Shown here one piece after another: positions 11,919-24,289 of a stretch of DNA of 64,000 bases. The position numbers were made by a program, and so were the translations under genes. The stretch lies in the NCBI GenBank assembly GCA_964016985.1, contig OZ024827.1:60304681-60368680 (forward strand), read 5' to 3'. The notes beneath the pieces are model-generated. The model saw nothing but the letters and a program-made list of their open reading frames with translations, did not search any database and was not told where the DNA came from. Position 1 is the first letter of the stretch; each line of letters opens with the position of its first letter. This DNA comes from Anodontia alba. Its lineage: Eukaryota > Mollusca > Bivalvia > Lucinida > Lucinidae.

Positions 11919-13062
11919 ACATTTGAGCAAATTTGCTCAGTGGCTTCAGAGGAGAAGGCGTCTGAAATTCTCAACAATTTTCCCATACAAATGTTATGGG
12001 GCTCATACAAATGCATAGGGAAGCAAACTTGACCTTGCCGTAAAAAGGTCAAATGTCAACGTACGACAAATTTTTTAGCAACTTTGGTAGAGCTCCTGCC
12101 CCCTTGTGTACAGATTCAGCTCCAAGGCATCCTCAGTTCTGGAGAAGAAGATTTTTAAAGGGTTTTACCATATATGGGCAAGGCGGCCATCCTGGTCAAT
12201 GAACCGCAACCATTTTAGCAATCTTTCGTTCCCCCGACCTAAGAAGGCTCAATATGAAATTTGAGTAAATTTGGCTCAGTGGCTTCAGAGGAGAAGTCCT
12301 TTGAAATTCTCAACAATTTTACTATTCAAATGTATGGGGCTCATACAAATGCATAGGGAAGCAAATCTGACCTTGCCGTAAAAAGGTCAAATGTCAACAT
12401 CGACAATTCTTCTAGCAACTTTGGTAGACCTCTCATCCCCCATGATTGGTGCAAAGATTCTCAGCCCCAAGGCATTCTCGGTTCTGGAGAAGAAGCTTTT
12501 TAAAGGATTTTACCATATATGGGCATGGCGGCCATCTTGGTCAACGGACCACAACAATTTTAGCAATCTTTTGTTTCCCCACTCTAAGGTGGCTCAATAG
12601 GAAATTTGAGCAAAATTGGCTCAGAGGCTTCAGAGGAGAAGCCGTTTGAAATTCTCAACAATTTTCCCATTCAAATGTATGGGGCTCATACAAATGCATA
12701 GGGAAGCGGACTTGACCTTGCAGTAAAAAAGTCAAACGTCAACGTACGACAATTCTTTTTTAGCAACTTTGGTAGACCTCCCGTCCCCGATCATTTGTGC
12801 AAAGATTCAGCCCCAAGTCATCCTCTGTTCCGGAGAAGAAGATTTTTAAAGGTTTTTACCATATATGGGCATGGCGGCCATCTTGGTCAACAGGCCACGA
12901 CCATTTTAGCAATCTTTTGTTTCCCCACCCTAAGGATTTGCGCAAAATTGGTCAGGGGCTTCAGAGGAGAAGTTGTTTGAAAATATTAACGGATGGACGC
13001 ACACTCGAACGGACGAAAAGTGATCACAATAGCTCATCCTGAGCATAGATCAGGTGAGCTAA
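11919..13062 (+). mobile_element. Headless family B1 array
   Basis: It begins inside a unit (ATTTGAGCAAATTTGCTCAG) directly after the B2 terminus and has no CAAGAG head. Three B1 units follow (GGGCATGG landmarks at 12176, 12521, 12867, period about 345). It ends with a short GGATGGACGCACACTCGAACG tract and GCATAGATCAGGTGAGCTAA. With the preceding element it forms a B2-B1 composite that is seen a second time at 34150-36052. Confidence 0.6.
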
Positions 13063-13088
13063 AATGGGAGATAGCACCAAAAGTAAAA

Positions 13089-15234
13089 CAAGAGGGCCAT
13101 GATGACCCTGTAATGCTCACCTGAGTATCATAGCACATAGAGAACCTGACTTAGAACTGATCAAGGCAAATATTCTGACCAAAATTCATAATGATTATAT
13201 TAACAAGTAAGACAATGTAGCATGTCTAATGGACTGTGAAATAAAGGTCAAGGTCAAATATGGATGACTGCACTCAAAAGACCATGCTAAGATGTATGCA
13301 TGTACTAAGTATCACTAGCTGCAGGAGCAATAGTTACTGAGAAACTGACCTAAACACAAACACTTCACAAGTACCAAATATCACTCTGTAGGACCAATAA
13401 TTACTGAGAAACTGACCTAAATGGAAAAACTTAAGAGTCACTGGACAGAAAACTATGCATCACCTTGAAATCATCAAGACAAACATTTTGAGCAAGATTC
13501 ATGATGATCACTTCAAAAATGTGACCTCTAGAGCATCATCAAAGTTTTCCTTTGATTTGGCCAGGCGAACTAATTTTTTATATCAAGTGACCCAGTTTTA
13601 AACTAGACCTAGAAATCATCAAGACAAACATTTTGAGCAATATTTATGATGATTATTTAAAAAATGTGACCTCTGGAGTGTTAACAGTTTTCTGCTGATT
13701 TGGTCAGGTCACCAAGTTTTTGACCCCATGTGACCCAGTTTCAAACTTGACCTAGAAATCATCAAGACAAACATTTTGAGCAAGATTCATGTTGATTGCT
13801 TCAAAAATGTGACCGCTAGTGTTAACAAGGTTTTCTGCTGATTTGGCCAGGTGACCTAGTTTATGACCCCAAGTGACCCAGTTTCAAACGACCTAGAAAT
13901 CATCAAGACAAACATGTTGAGCAAGATTCATGATGATTGCTTGAAAAATGTGACCACTAGAGTGTTAACAAGGTTTTCTGCTGATCTGGCCAGGTGACCT
14001 AGTTTTTGACCCCAGGAGACCCAGTTTCGAACCTGACCTAAAAATCATCAAGACACAAATATTGAGCAAGATTCATGATGATTGCTTACAAAATGTGACC
14101 GCTAGAGTGTTAACAAAGTTTTCTGCTGATTTGGCCCAGTGACCTAGTTTTTCATTCCAAGTGACCCAGTTTCGAACTTGATCTAGAAATCATCAAGACA
14201 AACATTTTGAGCAAGATTCATGATGATTGCTTCAAAAATGTGACCGCTAGAATGATAACAAGATTTTACACTGATTTGGCCAGGTGACCTAGTTTTTGAC
14301 CCCATGTGTTCCAGTTTCGAACTTGACCTAGAAATCATCAAGAGAAACATTTTGAGCAAGATACATGATGATTGCTTCAAAAATGTGACCGCTAGAGTGT
14401 TAACAAGGTTTTCTGCTGATTTGGCCCAGTGACCTAGTTTTTTACCCCACGTGACCCAGTTTCAAACATATCCTAGAAATCATATCCTAGAAATCATCAA
14501 GACAAACATTTTGAGCTAGATTCATGATTATTGCTTCAAAAATGTGACTGCTAGAGTGTTAACAAGGTTTTCTGCTGGTTTTGCCCGGTGACCTAGTTTT
14601 TTACTCCAAGTGACCTAGTTTCGAACTTGACCTAGAAATCATCAAGATAAACATTTTGAGCAAGATTCATGATGATTGCATCAAAAATGTGACCGCTAGA
14701 GTGTTAACAAGGTTTTCTGCTGATTTAGCCCAGTGACCTAGTTTTTGACCCCAAGTGACCCAGTTTCAAACTAGACCTAGAAATCATCAAGACAAACATA
14801 TTGAGCAAGATTCATGATGATTGCCTCAAAATGTGACCGCTAGAGTGTTAACAAGGTTTTCTGCTGATCTGGCCCAGTGACCTAGTTTTTGACCCCAAGT
14901 GACCTAGTTTCATACTTGACCTAGATTTGATAGAGGCAAACATTTTGAGCAAGTTTCATCAAGATTGGGTCAAAACTATGACCTCTAGAGTGTTAACAAG
15001 TTTTTCCTTTGATTTGACCTGGTGACCTGGTTTTTGACCCCAAGTAACCCAGTATCGAACTTGACCTAGATTTCATAGAGGCAAACATTCTGACCAAGTT
15101 TCATCAAGATTGGTTCAAAACTGTGACCTCTAGAGTGTTAACAAACTAATTGTTGTCGACGGACGACGAACGACGGACGACGGACATAGGGTGATGACAA
15201 TAGCTCACCCTGAGCTTTTGCTCAGGTGAGCTAA
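13089..15234 (+). mobile_element. Family A Helitron-like element, second full-length copy
   Basis: It has the same head, leader, 145-bp array and 3' hairpin as 6981-9400, and the leader is near-identical in sequence. It has about eleven units and ends CTTTTGCTCAGGTGAGCTAA. It lies inside the E array. The minus-strand ORF at 14183-14380 is only a repeat frame. Confidence 0.75.
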
Positions 15235-15490
15235 AAATATTCCAAAGGGTATTCGACTTACAAAGCGGACACAAAATCAATGCATAATCACTGTCAAATA
15301 TAACAAACAGAGATCAAGCCAAAAGTAAGAAAGGCAGAGTTGTCATTCTTGTTCGCATCATTTCATCTAGTCCTGTTCTACATTTCTACCAAGTACCATC
15401 AAAATATTCTGAAAAGTATTCGAGTTACTGAGCAGACACAGAATCTATTCAGACAAAACAAAGGGAAATAACTCCAAAAGTAAGAAAGCC

Positions 15491-15736
15491 AGGGCCCAGT
15501 TGTTCAAAGCGTCGTTAGCTTAATGAGCTCGTTAAGGGTCATTTCGTTAACTGTTTTAGCGGATTCAATATACAATATTCTGATATTTTTTGCTGTAAAA
15601 ATGTGAGTAGCTTTTGCACTGCAAAAGCTACTCACATTTTTTCAGCAAAAAATTTCAGCATATTTGCATATCACTCGATGTAAATTTTAACGAATCATTA
15701 ACTAACGACGTCGTTAGCTTTGAACAACTGGGCCCT
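15491..15736. mobile_element. Foldback MITE with 20-bp inverted ends
   Basis: The ends AGGGCCCAGTTGTTCAAAGC and GCTTTGAACAACTGGGCCCT are perfect 20-bp inverted repeats. A second perfect inverted repeat in the centre (about 15606-15645, arms AATGTGAGTAGCTTTTGCA) would fold into a tight hairpin. The element interrupts an E unit (AAGAAAGCC / GGTTGTCATTC). The target duplication is not clear by eye. No coding capacity. Confidence 0.7.
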
Positions 15737-15866
15737 GGTTGTCATTCTAGTACCCAACATGTTGTCATGTCCTGTTCTACATTACTACCAAGTATCATAA
15801 AAATATTCCAAAGGGTCTTTGACTTACAGAGCAGACACAAAATCAATGCATAATCACTGTCATATG

Positions 15867-17288
15867 CTAGAATTTGTTTTTCTACAAAAACATAGATGTC
15901 TCCCCTCTTTTTGGTGTCATTCAACTAACATTTATATTAACTAATGAGATTCCAAGGGAAATAACTCAAAAAGTATAAAGCAAGAGTTATGGTTTTTGCG
16001 CTTTGCACATCTTCTAATGTTGATTGACATTCATATAAAGTTTCATGAAGATATTCTGAACGGACTACGAACAACAGGACAAGTTATAGAGTGGACACAT
16101 GTTTTATGATGGATAAAGTTCCAAGGGAAATAATTCAAAACATATAACGGTTTCAAGTTATAGACCAGTCACAATTCTGTGACAGTCCAAGGGAAATAAC
16201 TCAAAAGGTATAAATGCAAGAGTTATGGTTCTTGCCTTCTGCATGTCGTCTAATGTTGATTGATATTTATATGAAGTTTCGTGAAGATAGCTTGAACGTT
16301 TTTCATGATATACAGCGGACACAATTTTGTGACAGTCAAAGGGAAATAACTAAAAAAGTATAAATGCAAGATTTACGGTTCTTGCACTCTACATGTCGTC
16401 TAATGTTGATTGATATTTATATGAAGTTTCATGAAGATAGCTTGAACGGTTTTCAAGTTATAGAGTGGACACGATTTTGTGACAGAGACCAAGAGAAATA
16501 ACTCAAAAAGTATAAATGCAAGAGAAACCATTCTTGCGCTCTGCACATGGTTTAATGTTGATCAATATTTGTATGAAGTTTCGTTAAGATAGCTTGAACG
16601 GTTTTCAAGTTATAGAGCAGACACGATTTTGTGACAGAGACCAAGGGAAATAACTCAAAAAGTATAAATGCAAGAGATACCGTTCTTGCACTCTGCACAT
16701 GGTTTAATGTTGATCAATATTTGTATGAAGTTTCATGAAGATAGCTTGAATGGTTTTCAAGTTATAGAGCAGACATGATTTTGTTAGTCTAAGGGAAATC
16801 TCAAAAAGTATAAACGCAAGAGTTATGGTTCTTGTGCTCTTCAGATCGTCTGATGTTAATGAATATTTATTTGAAGTTTCATGAAGATAGCTTAAATGGT
16901 TTTTTCAAGTTATAGGCATGACACGATTTTGCGATGGAGTCCAAGGGAAATAACTCAAAAAGCATAAATGCAAGAGTAATGCTTCTTCCACTCTGCAGGT
17001 CATCTAATGTTGATTGATATTTATATGAAGTTTCATGAAGATAGCTTGAATGGTTTCCAAGTTATAGAGCAGACACTATTTTGTGACAGAGTCCAAGTGA
17101 AATAACTCAAAAAGTATAAATGCAAGAGTTATGGATCTTGCACTCTGCACATTGTCTAATGTTGATTGATATTTATATGAAGTTTTGTGAAGATAGCTTG
17201 AACGGTTTTCAAGTTATAGAGCGGACACGAGTGTGACAGACAGACAGAAAAACAATATATCTCCCAACCCTAAAGCTTGTAGACATAA
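15867..17288 (+). mobile_element. Family I tandem-array element, second copy
   Basis: It begins CTAGAATTTGTTTTTCTAC as in the first copy. Units with AAGGGAAATAACTC and GAGTTATGGTTCTTG continue to a GACAGACAGACAG tract and a TATCTCCCAACCCTAAAGC then GTAGACATAAT terminus. Both family I copies share head and tail. Confidence 0.6.
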
Positions 17289-17691
17289 TAACAAAGGGTG
17301 ACAAGAGCTCCGCCAAGCGGGGCATTATATGCCCGTGGCAAGTAATAAGATGTAGCACATAAACTGGCTCCTGCATAATTCAGTGCTTCGGATATAAACT
17401 GTAAGTGGAATTAAAAAAAAAAAAAAAATTAAAAAAATTTCATTGGGGCATATTACCTCTGCTGATATTTAGTGAACTGTAACCTAAGGGTCCAAGCTGG
17501 CCAAGAAATTAAGGGAGAAGTGACTTCTCCCTCCTGGGAAAATAGGGAGAAGTTTGCTGCTTCTAGGGAGAAGTGCTTTCTGACGGAGGACACACCACAG
17601 AAGCATGGCTATATTATAAGCTAATATGAGCTGATTTGTTTTTCCTATACTTCAATATCGGACCAAACAATAACAAAACAACAAGAGCTCC

Positions 17692-19256
17692 GCCAAGCGG
17701 GGCATTATACGCCCGTGGCAAGTAATAAGATACAGCACATTAACTGGCTCCTGTATAATTCAGTGCTCCGGATATAAACTGTAAGTGGAATTACAAAAAA
17801 AAAAAAAAATTAAATTAAGGGAGAAGTTTGCTGCTTCTAGGGAGAAGTGCTTTCTGACGGAGGACACACCATAGAAGCATGGCTATATTATAAGCTCATA
17901 TGAGCCTTTGGCACACTATTACCTCTAAACAATATGCTGTGAAAAGTTTACAAAAACTTTCAAAGGGGCATAAATCTGCAAATATTTGGTGCACTGTAAC
18001 CTAAAAATAATATGTGCTGCTCCACATCATCATGTAAGTATTTATGAAGTTTCAGCTTGATCGGATGTAAACTGTAGGAGGATTTAGCCGGAAACAAAAA
18101 ATTAATAGAAATTTTCAAAGGGGTTTAACTCTGCTAATATTTGGTGGACTGTAACCTTGAAACAATATGCGCTGCTCTACATCATGGTCTTACTATAAAT
18201 CAAGTTTCAGCTTGATCGGATGTAAACTGTAGGAGGATTTAGCCGGAAACAAAAAATTAATAGACATTATCAAAGGGGTTTAACTCTGCTAATTTTTGGT
18301 GGACTGTAACCTCAAAACAATATGCGCTGCTCCACATCATGGTCTAACTGTAGATGAAGTTTCAGCTTGATTGGATGTAAACTGTAGGAGGATTTAGCCA
18401 TAAACGAAAAATTAATAGAAATTTTCAAAGAAGTATAACTCTGCTAATATTTGGTGAACTGTAACCTCGAAATAATATGCGCTGCTCCACATCATGGTCT
18501 AACTATACATGAAGTTTCAACTTGATCGGATGTAAATTGTAGGAGGAGTTAGCCGGAAACGAAAAGTCTACTGAAATTTTCAAAGAGGCATAACTCTGCT
18601 AATTATTTGGTGGACTGTATCCTCAAAACAATATGCGCTGCTCCACATCATGGTCTAACTATATATGAAGTTTCAGCTTGATCGGATGTAAAATGTAGGA
18701 GGAGTTAACCGGAAATGAAAAGTTTACAGAAATTTTCTAAGGGGCATAACTCTGCAAACATTTGGTGGACTGTAACCCCGAAACAATATGCGCTGCACCA
18801 CATCATGATCTAACTATATACCAAGTTTCAGCTTGATCTGATGTAAACTGTAGGAGGAGTTAGCCGGAAACAAAAAGTCTATTGAAATTTTCAAAGGGGC
18901 ATAACTCTGCTAATATTTGGTGGACTGTAACCTTGAAATAATATGCCCTGCTCCACATCATGGTCTAACTATATATGAATTTTCAGCTTGATCGGATGTA
19001 AAATGTAGGAGGAGTTAACCGGAAATGAAAAGTTTAAAGAAATTTTCTAAGGGGCATAACCCTGCAAACATTTGGTGGACTGTAACCCCGAAACAATATG
19101 CGCTGCGCCACATCATGGTCTAACTATATACCAAGTTTCAGCTTGATCGGATGTAAACTGTAGGAGGAGTTAGCCGGAAACGAAAAAGTTTACGGATGGA
19201 CGGACGGATGCCATACTCCGTAACATAATACGTCCCGTTTTTCAAACGGGCGTATA
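17692..19256 (+). mobile_element. Family G element nested in the long G copy, internally deleted
   Basis: It has the full head (ATTATACGCCCGTGGC) and 3' hairpin and seven or eight array units. The leader jumps from CATATGAGCCTTTGG to CACACTATTACC, so about 450 bp present in the other copies are missing. Flanks AATAACAAAACAA and AAATAAACAACC match the uninterrupted leader in the inverted copy near 33690-33720, which gives an empty site. Confidence 0.7.
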
Positions 19257-19427
19257 AAAATAAACAACCAAAAAAAAAAAAAAAAAAAAAATGCTGCAAG
19301 TAATTTTTTTGTTAACCTTTAACTTGTTTAATACTGATTTTATTTTTGTTCTTCAAGGGAGCCAAATCAGAAGAGTATTAAAATAAAAAAAATTCAAAAA
19401 GTATTTATAAAGATTTACCGTAATATA

Positions 19428-20477
19428 CATAAGTATTGGGACGGGAAAAAATAATTAAATTTCTGGCTGTCCCAATACTAAGAAACACGAAAATTAATTA
19501 TTTTATTAGGTGTCCCAATACTTACGTCTCGTAGTTGAAAATGGCACCGATTAATGATGAAAATGTGTCATATTTGTGTTTATTGTTTTGTGTATTTTCG
19601 GAGCACTGTCTCGTTAACCTAATCTATTGTTAATATTGAATAAACAGATTGGCACTTATTGTTTTGATTTATAATCCCCTCGTTTATTTAGCATGTGTTG
19701 AAAGCGTCCAAGTGAAAAAAAATAATCGTATACTGCTTCCCCGCTTTATTGGTTAATTGCGCATAACCGATACCGCAAATGCGGGGAACACTCTACCTGT
19801 TCTAAAAAATACTGCCGATGACGTTATTATTGGGGTTCGTCTCAACGATGTTTTGGGGTTCATCTCAACAGTGTTTTAGAGTTCCCACAACGCTGTTTTG
19901 CATTAAAGCGTAACAATTCTGTCGAATTTCACAATTCTGTCGAATTTCTTTTTATTATTATTATTTATTCATTGTTTTTTGTTTTTTTTTGTTGAGTGTT
20001 TTTTTTTTTGTAGAACTTTATTGATGCACTCGAGTTGCAATTAAAACGTGACGTGTCACGTGTCAACCAAAAAATGGCGACGCATCCAGACTGATGCAAA
20101 CGCATGTGCGTTTTCGTTTTTGCAGATTTCTTGAATAAATTTCCTTTTAATATTCTCAAAGAAAGGTTTTATTTATTTTCTACTTTCTAACCAGCCTGCC
20201 GTAGGAAACTCCGTGTTGTATGCTTAGACGTAAAATATTGCATGACATTGCTTGTAAACAAAACAAAACACAAACCGAGAAAACAGTTTTACCCTGTTAA
20301 CTAGATTATTTTTTTCACCCAAATGCACTGTCCCAATTCATATGGTACAAATAATTACTGAAAATTTTAGCGATTTTTGATATGTCCCAATTCTTAGGGT
20401 GACGAAAAATAATTATTTTTACGAATTGTAAGGGTGTCCCAATACTTTAGGTGTCCCAATACTTAGGTATATTACGG
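19428..20477. mobile_element. TA-flanked non-autonomous DNA transposon (1,050 bp)
   Basis: Terminal inverted repeats of about 25 bp with one mismatch: CCGTAATATACATAAGTATT at the left, the inverse of AATACTTAGGTATATTACGG at the right. The target TA (19426-19427) is duplicated at 20478-20479. The inverted G copy has the empty site AAAGATTTAATAATGG. TGTCCCAATACTT recurs inside both ends (19460-19520, 20330-20460). No transposase ORF; the longest ORF (19965-20159, minus) matches no domain I know. TA target and end structure suggest the Tc1/mariner superfamily. Confidence 0.75.
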
Positions 20478-22407
20478 TAATAAAGACAACCTTTCCTTGC
20501 AAGTCTAATAAAAGATGTTAAAGAAAAAAAAAATCAATATCTTGCCCATATGACCAAAACTTTAGGTATTTGCAAAAAATATACCTATTATATAATAAAA
20601 TTTGCACACTATTACCTCTAAACAACATGCTGCGAAAAGTTTACAAAAACTTTCAAAGGGGCATAAATCTGCAAATATTTGGTGCACTGTAATCTCGAAA
20701 TAATATGTGCTGCTCCACATCATCTATTTATGAAGTTTCAGCTTGATCGGATGTAAACTGTAGGAGGATTTAGCCGAAAACAAAACAAATTAATAGAAAT
20801 TTTCAAAGGGGTTTAACTCTGCTAATATTTGGTAGACTGTAACCTTGAAAACAATATGCAAGCACTGCTCCACATCATGGTCTAACTACAAAAATTAAGT
20901 TTCAGCTTGATAGTATGAAAACTGTAGGAGGATTTAGCCGGAAACGAAAAGTTTACTGAAATTTTCAAAGGGGCGTTACTCTGCTAATATTTGGTGGACT
21001 GTAACCTCGAAACAATATGCACTGCTCCACATCATGGTCTCGCTGCACATGAAGTTTCAGCTTGATTGGATGTAAACTGTAGGAGGATTTAGCCAGAAAC
21101 GAAAAATTAATAGAAATTTTCAAAGGGGTATAACTCTGCTAATATTTGGTGGACTGTAACTTTGAAACAATATGCGCTGCTCCACATCATGGTCTAACTA
21201 CAAATCATGTTTCAGCTTGATCGGATGTAAACTGTAGGAGGAGTTAGCTGGAAACAAAAAGTCTACTGAAATTTTTAAAGGGGCATAACTCTGCTAGTAT
21301 TTGGTGGACTGTAACCTCGAAACAATATGCGCTGCTCCACATCATGCTCTAACTATATATGAAGTTTCAGCTTGATCGGATGTAAAATGTAGGAGGAGTT
21401 AATCGGAAATGAAAAGTTTACAGAAATTTTCCAAGGGGCATAACTCTGCAAACATTTGGTGGACTGTAACCTCGAAACAATATGCGCTGTGCCACATCAT
21501 GGTCTAACTATATACCAAGTTTCAGCTTGATCGGATGTAAACTGCAGGAGGATTTAGCCAGAAACGAAAAATTAATAGAAATTTTCAAAGGGGTATAACT
21601 CTGCTAATATTTGGTGGACTGTAACCTTGAAACAATATGCGCTGCTCCACATCATGGTCTAACTACAAATCATGTTTCAGCCTGATCGGATGTAAACTGT
21701 AGGAGGAACTAGCCGGAAACAAAAAGTCTACTGTAATTTTCAAAGGGGCATAACTCTGCTAGTATTTGGTGGACTGTAACCTCGAAACAATATGCGCTGC
21801 TCCACATCATGCTCTAACTATATATGAAGTTTCAGCTTGATCGGATGTAAAATGTAGGAGGAGTTAATCAGAAATGAAAAGTTTACAGAAATTTTCTAAG
21901 GGGCTTAACTCTGCAAACATTTGGTGGACTGTAACCTCGAAACAATATGCGCTGTGCCACATCATGGTCTAACTATATACCAAGTTTCAGCTTGATCAGA
22001 TGTAAACTGTAGGAGGAGTTAGCCAGAAGCGAAAAGTCCTCTGAAATTATCAAAGGGGCGTAACTCTGCTAATATTTGGTGGACTGTAACCTCGAAACAA
22101 TATGCGCTGTTCCACATCATGGTCTAACTATATATGAAGTTTCAGCTTGATTGGATGTAAAATGTAGGAGGAGTTAACCGGAAATGAAAAGTTTACAGAA
22201 ATTTTCTAAGGGGCATAACTCTGCAAACATTTGGTGGACTGTAACCTCGAAACAATATGCGCTGCGCCACATCATGGTCTAACTATATACCAAGTTTCAG
22301 CTTGATCGGATGTAAACTGTAGGAGGAGTTAGCCGGAAACGAAAAAGTTTACAGACGGACGCCATACCCCGTAACATAATACATCCCGTTTTTCAAACGG
22401 GCGTATA

Positions 22408-22762
22408 ATAATGTCAAAAGTAAGAAAGGCAGAGTTGTCATTTTTGTACATGACATGCCATCTCATCCTGTTCTACATTTCTATCAAGTACCATCAAAAT
22501 ATTCCAAAGGGTATTCCAGTTACAGAGCCGACACAAAAATCCATTTCAAACAAAATAAAGGGAGACAACTCCAAAAGTAAGAAAGCCAGAGTTGTCATTC
22601 TTGTACATAACACATCATTTCATCCTATTCTACATTTCTACCAAGTATCATCAAAATATTCCAAAGGGTATTCAAGTTACAGAGTGGACAAGAAGTTTTA
22701 CGCCGATGCTGACGCCAATGGGATCCATCCCAAAAACAATATGTCCCCCACCCTCCTGTAGG
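22408..22762 (+). repeat. Family E array, second locus with a 3' end
   Basis: Two E units are followed by GATGCTGACGCCAATGGGA and an AATATGTCCCCCACCCTCCT then GTAGGGTCAA block, which is probably the family E terminus. It starts directly after the G element's 3' end. ORFs at 22411-22761 and 22592-23017 follow the unit and have no domains. Confidence 0.5.
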
Positions 22763-23340
22763 GTCAACATTATTATGAGGAAGTCGTTATCTTATAGCGA
22801 TTATCATTTACCCAAAAATGAATCAAATCCCATTAATGGTTACAGAGATATGACTTCAGATGTACAAAAAGTGCTCATTTTGACTGTATTAAGGGCAATA
22901 ATTCCTGGAGCAATAAGTCAACTTTGGAGAAACTATCAGGATATTGCCATTATCATTTACCCAAACTATGAATCAAATCCCATTAACGGTTTCAAAGATA
23001 TGGCTCCTGTCATATAAAAATCTTTTATTTTGATTATGTCAAGTGCAACTTCTATGGCACTGGGTCCATTCAGGCCAAATTATCAGGATATTAAGGTTAT
23101 AGTTATTTATCCTATGAATGAATCACATCTGTCCAATGGTTACAAAGATATGGCTCAGGACAGACAAAAAGTAGCTTTTGCATTGTAATTTGTTATTAAG
23201 ACTATGTCAAGGGCAATAACTCCCAAACAAATCAATCAATTCTGATGAAACTATCAGGATGTTGACACATCATTACTATAGTCCTGTATATAGTCCAGTT
23301 TCAGAGACCTGACCAGGTGTGGTCTAAATATGAGCAAATG
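22763..23340 (+). repeat. Family K degenerate tandem repeat
   Basis: Three or four diverged units with ATTATCATTTACCCAAA, GAATCAAATCCCATTAA, AGATATGGCTC and AAGGGCAATAACTCC. They are related to 5900-6360. No terminal hairpin or head is recognisable. Confidence 0.45.
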
Positions 23341-23512
23341 ACATTGCCTATCACTGTCAAAATGGCTCGATCTATTCACTAATTTGGTTGAACACTGCAC
23401 TCTCACTATTATTACACTGGAAATGAATGACTATGCCTGGTAGATGCAGTCGGTTGTATATACGTCAGATGTGTCCACACAGGTCTAGATAAGAGTGGGT
23501 ATCAGGTAAATA

Positions 23513-23626
23513 ATTTTCTTATTTCTCAACAAAAACATATGTTGTGGGTACTTATTAGAAGTGCCTCACCGAGGCACTTCTAATGAGTACCCACAACATA
23601 TCTTTTCATTGAGAAATAAGAAAAAT
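23513..23626. mobile_element. Foldback (hairpin) MITE, near-perfect palindrome
   Basis: About 114 bp forming one long hairpin. ATTTTCTTATTTCTCAACAA at the left is the inverse of TTGAGAAATAAGAAAAAT at the right with few mismatches, and the centre is AAGTGCCTCACCGAGGCACTT. Related, more diverged copies are at 36112-36236 and near 4860-4915. Confidence 0.7.
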
Positions 23627-24189
23627 GTAGATACTTTTTGGTTGAAAAAAGCGCCTTATCAAGAGCTATGTGTCCAGCATTCTTCATCTGATTTTAGGCG
23701 TGTCTGAAGTTTATTCATTTTTTCTCTTTCTGTCAGTAATACCTGTATTTCATGTACACATTGTAGGCCCTTGTCAAGTGTTTAAGGTCCTTTTTTCAGC
23801 ACCTATTGCAGAACTCGAAATCAGAACCACTCAATTATGAATCAGATATTAGAATTATCACTAGCAAACAAACATAGCAAGAAATTCAATGAATGGCTAT
23901 GTCATGACTGATGGTGGTGTTCATGAAACGGAGCTAAATGTACAGATTAAACATTGTTCAGCCAAGCATGAAAAGTAGGTCAAGGTCAGTAATGGTTGGC
24001 AGCGGGCGGATGCATCATGGCGGATGAGTGTACTAAGGTTCATTAGCCTAGAAGCCTTGGTGTTTGAGAACTAAGCTAAAAACACAGACTTTAACCACTG
24101 TTGATGCCGACAAAGCCAATGCCAATGGCAATGCCAACATCACCGAAAAAAGAACCTTATGTTTGTCCTGCTTGCTAAAGCAGTTGCAA
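23627..24189. other. Intergenic or intronic stretch with one possible coding fragment
   Basis: On the minus strand, 23660-23787 stays open and reads as a charged, coiled-coil-like peptide (LTEREKMNKLQTRL) ending at a TGA. The acceptor side lacks a pyrimidine tract, so exon status is doubtful. Sequence at 23880-23960 repeats that at 5600-5690. I see nothing else. Confidence 0.25.
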
Positions 24190-24289
24190 CTAGAGCTGGT
24201 GTTTGTAAAACACTATGCCCCCAACTGCCTGACTCTAACACTGCTTGACTCCAACACTGCTTGCCCATGACGGTAACAACAGCACAAAT

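Larger units (their letters stand above)
6361..15866 (+). repeat. Family E tandem array, interrupted by nested elements
   Basis: Units of about 158 bp contain TTCTACATTTCTACCAAGTA, ATATTCCAAAGGGTATTCGA and GTTGTCATTCTTGTA. The array is visible only in pieces: 6361-6980, 9401-9550, 13063-13088, 15235-15490 and 15737-15866. Two A elements, a B cluster and a MITE lie between the pieces, and the E sequence roughly resumes after each, so E is the oldest layer. The ORF at 6566-6952 is a run of units and not a gene. Confidence 0.6.
17302..22407 (+). mobile_element. Family G element, long copy carrying two nested insertions
   Basis: The head CAAGAGCTCCGCCAAGCGGG is followed by ATTATATGCCCGTGGC. The tail is TCCCGTTTTTCAAACGGG then CGTATAA, a hairpin whose arm is the inverse of the leader motif. 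The array (about 155 bp: GGTGGACTGTAACCTCGAAA, GCTGCTCCACATCATGG, CAGCTTGATCGGATGTAAAC) runs from about 20600 to 22340. The leader is split by a second G copy (17692-19256) and by a TA-flanked transposon (19428-20477). The inverted copy at 32483-34087 shows the same leader without either insertion. Confidence 0.7.
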
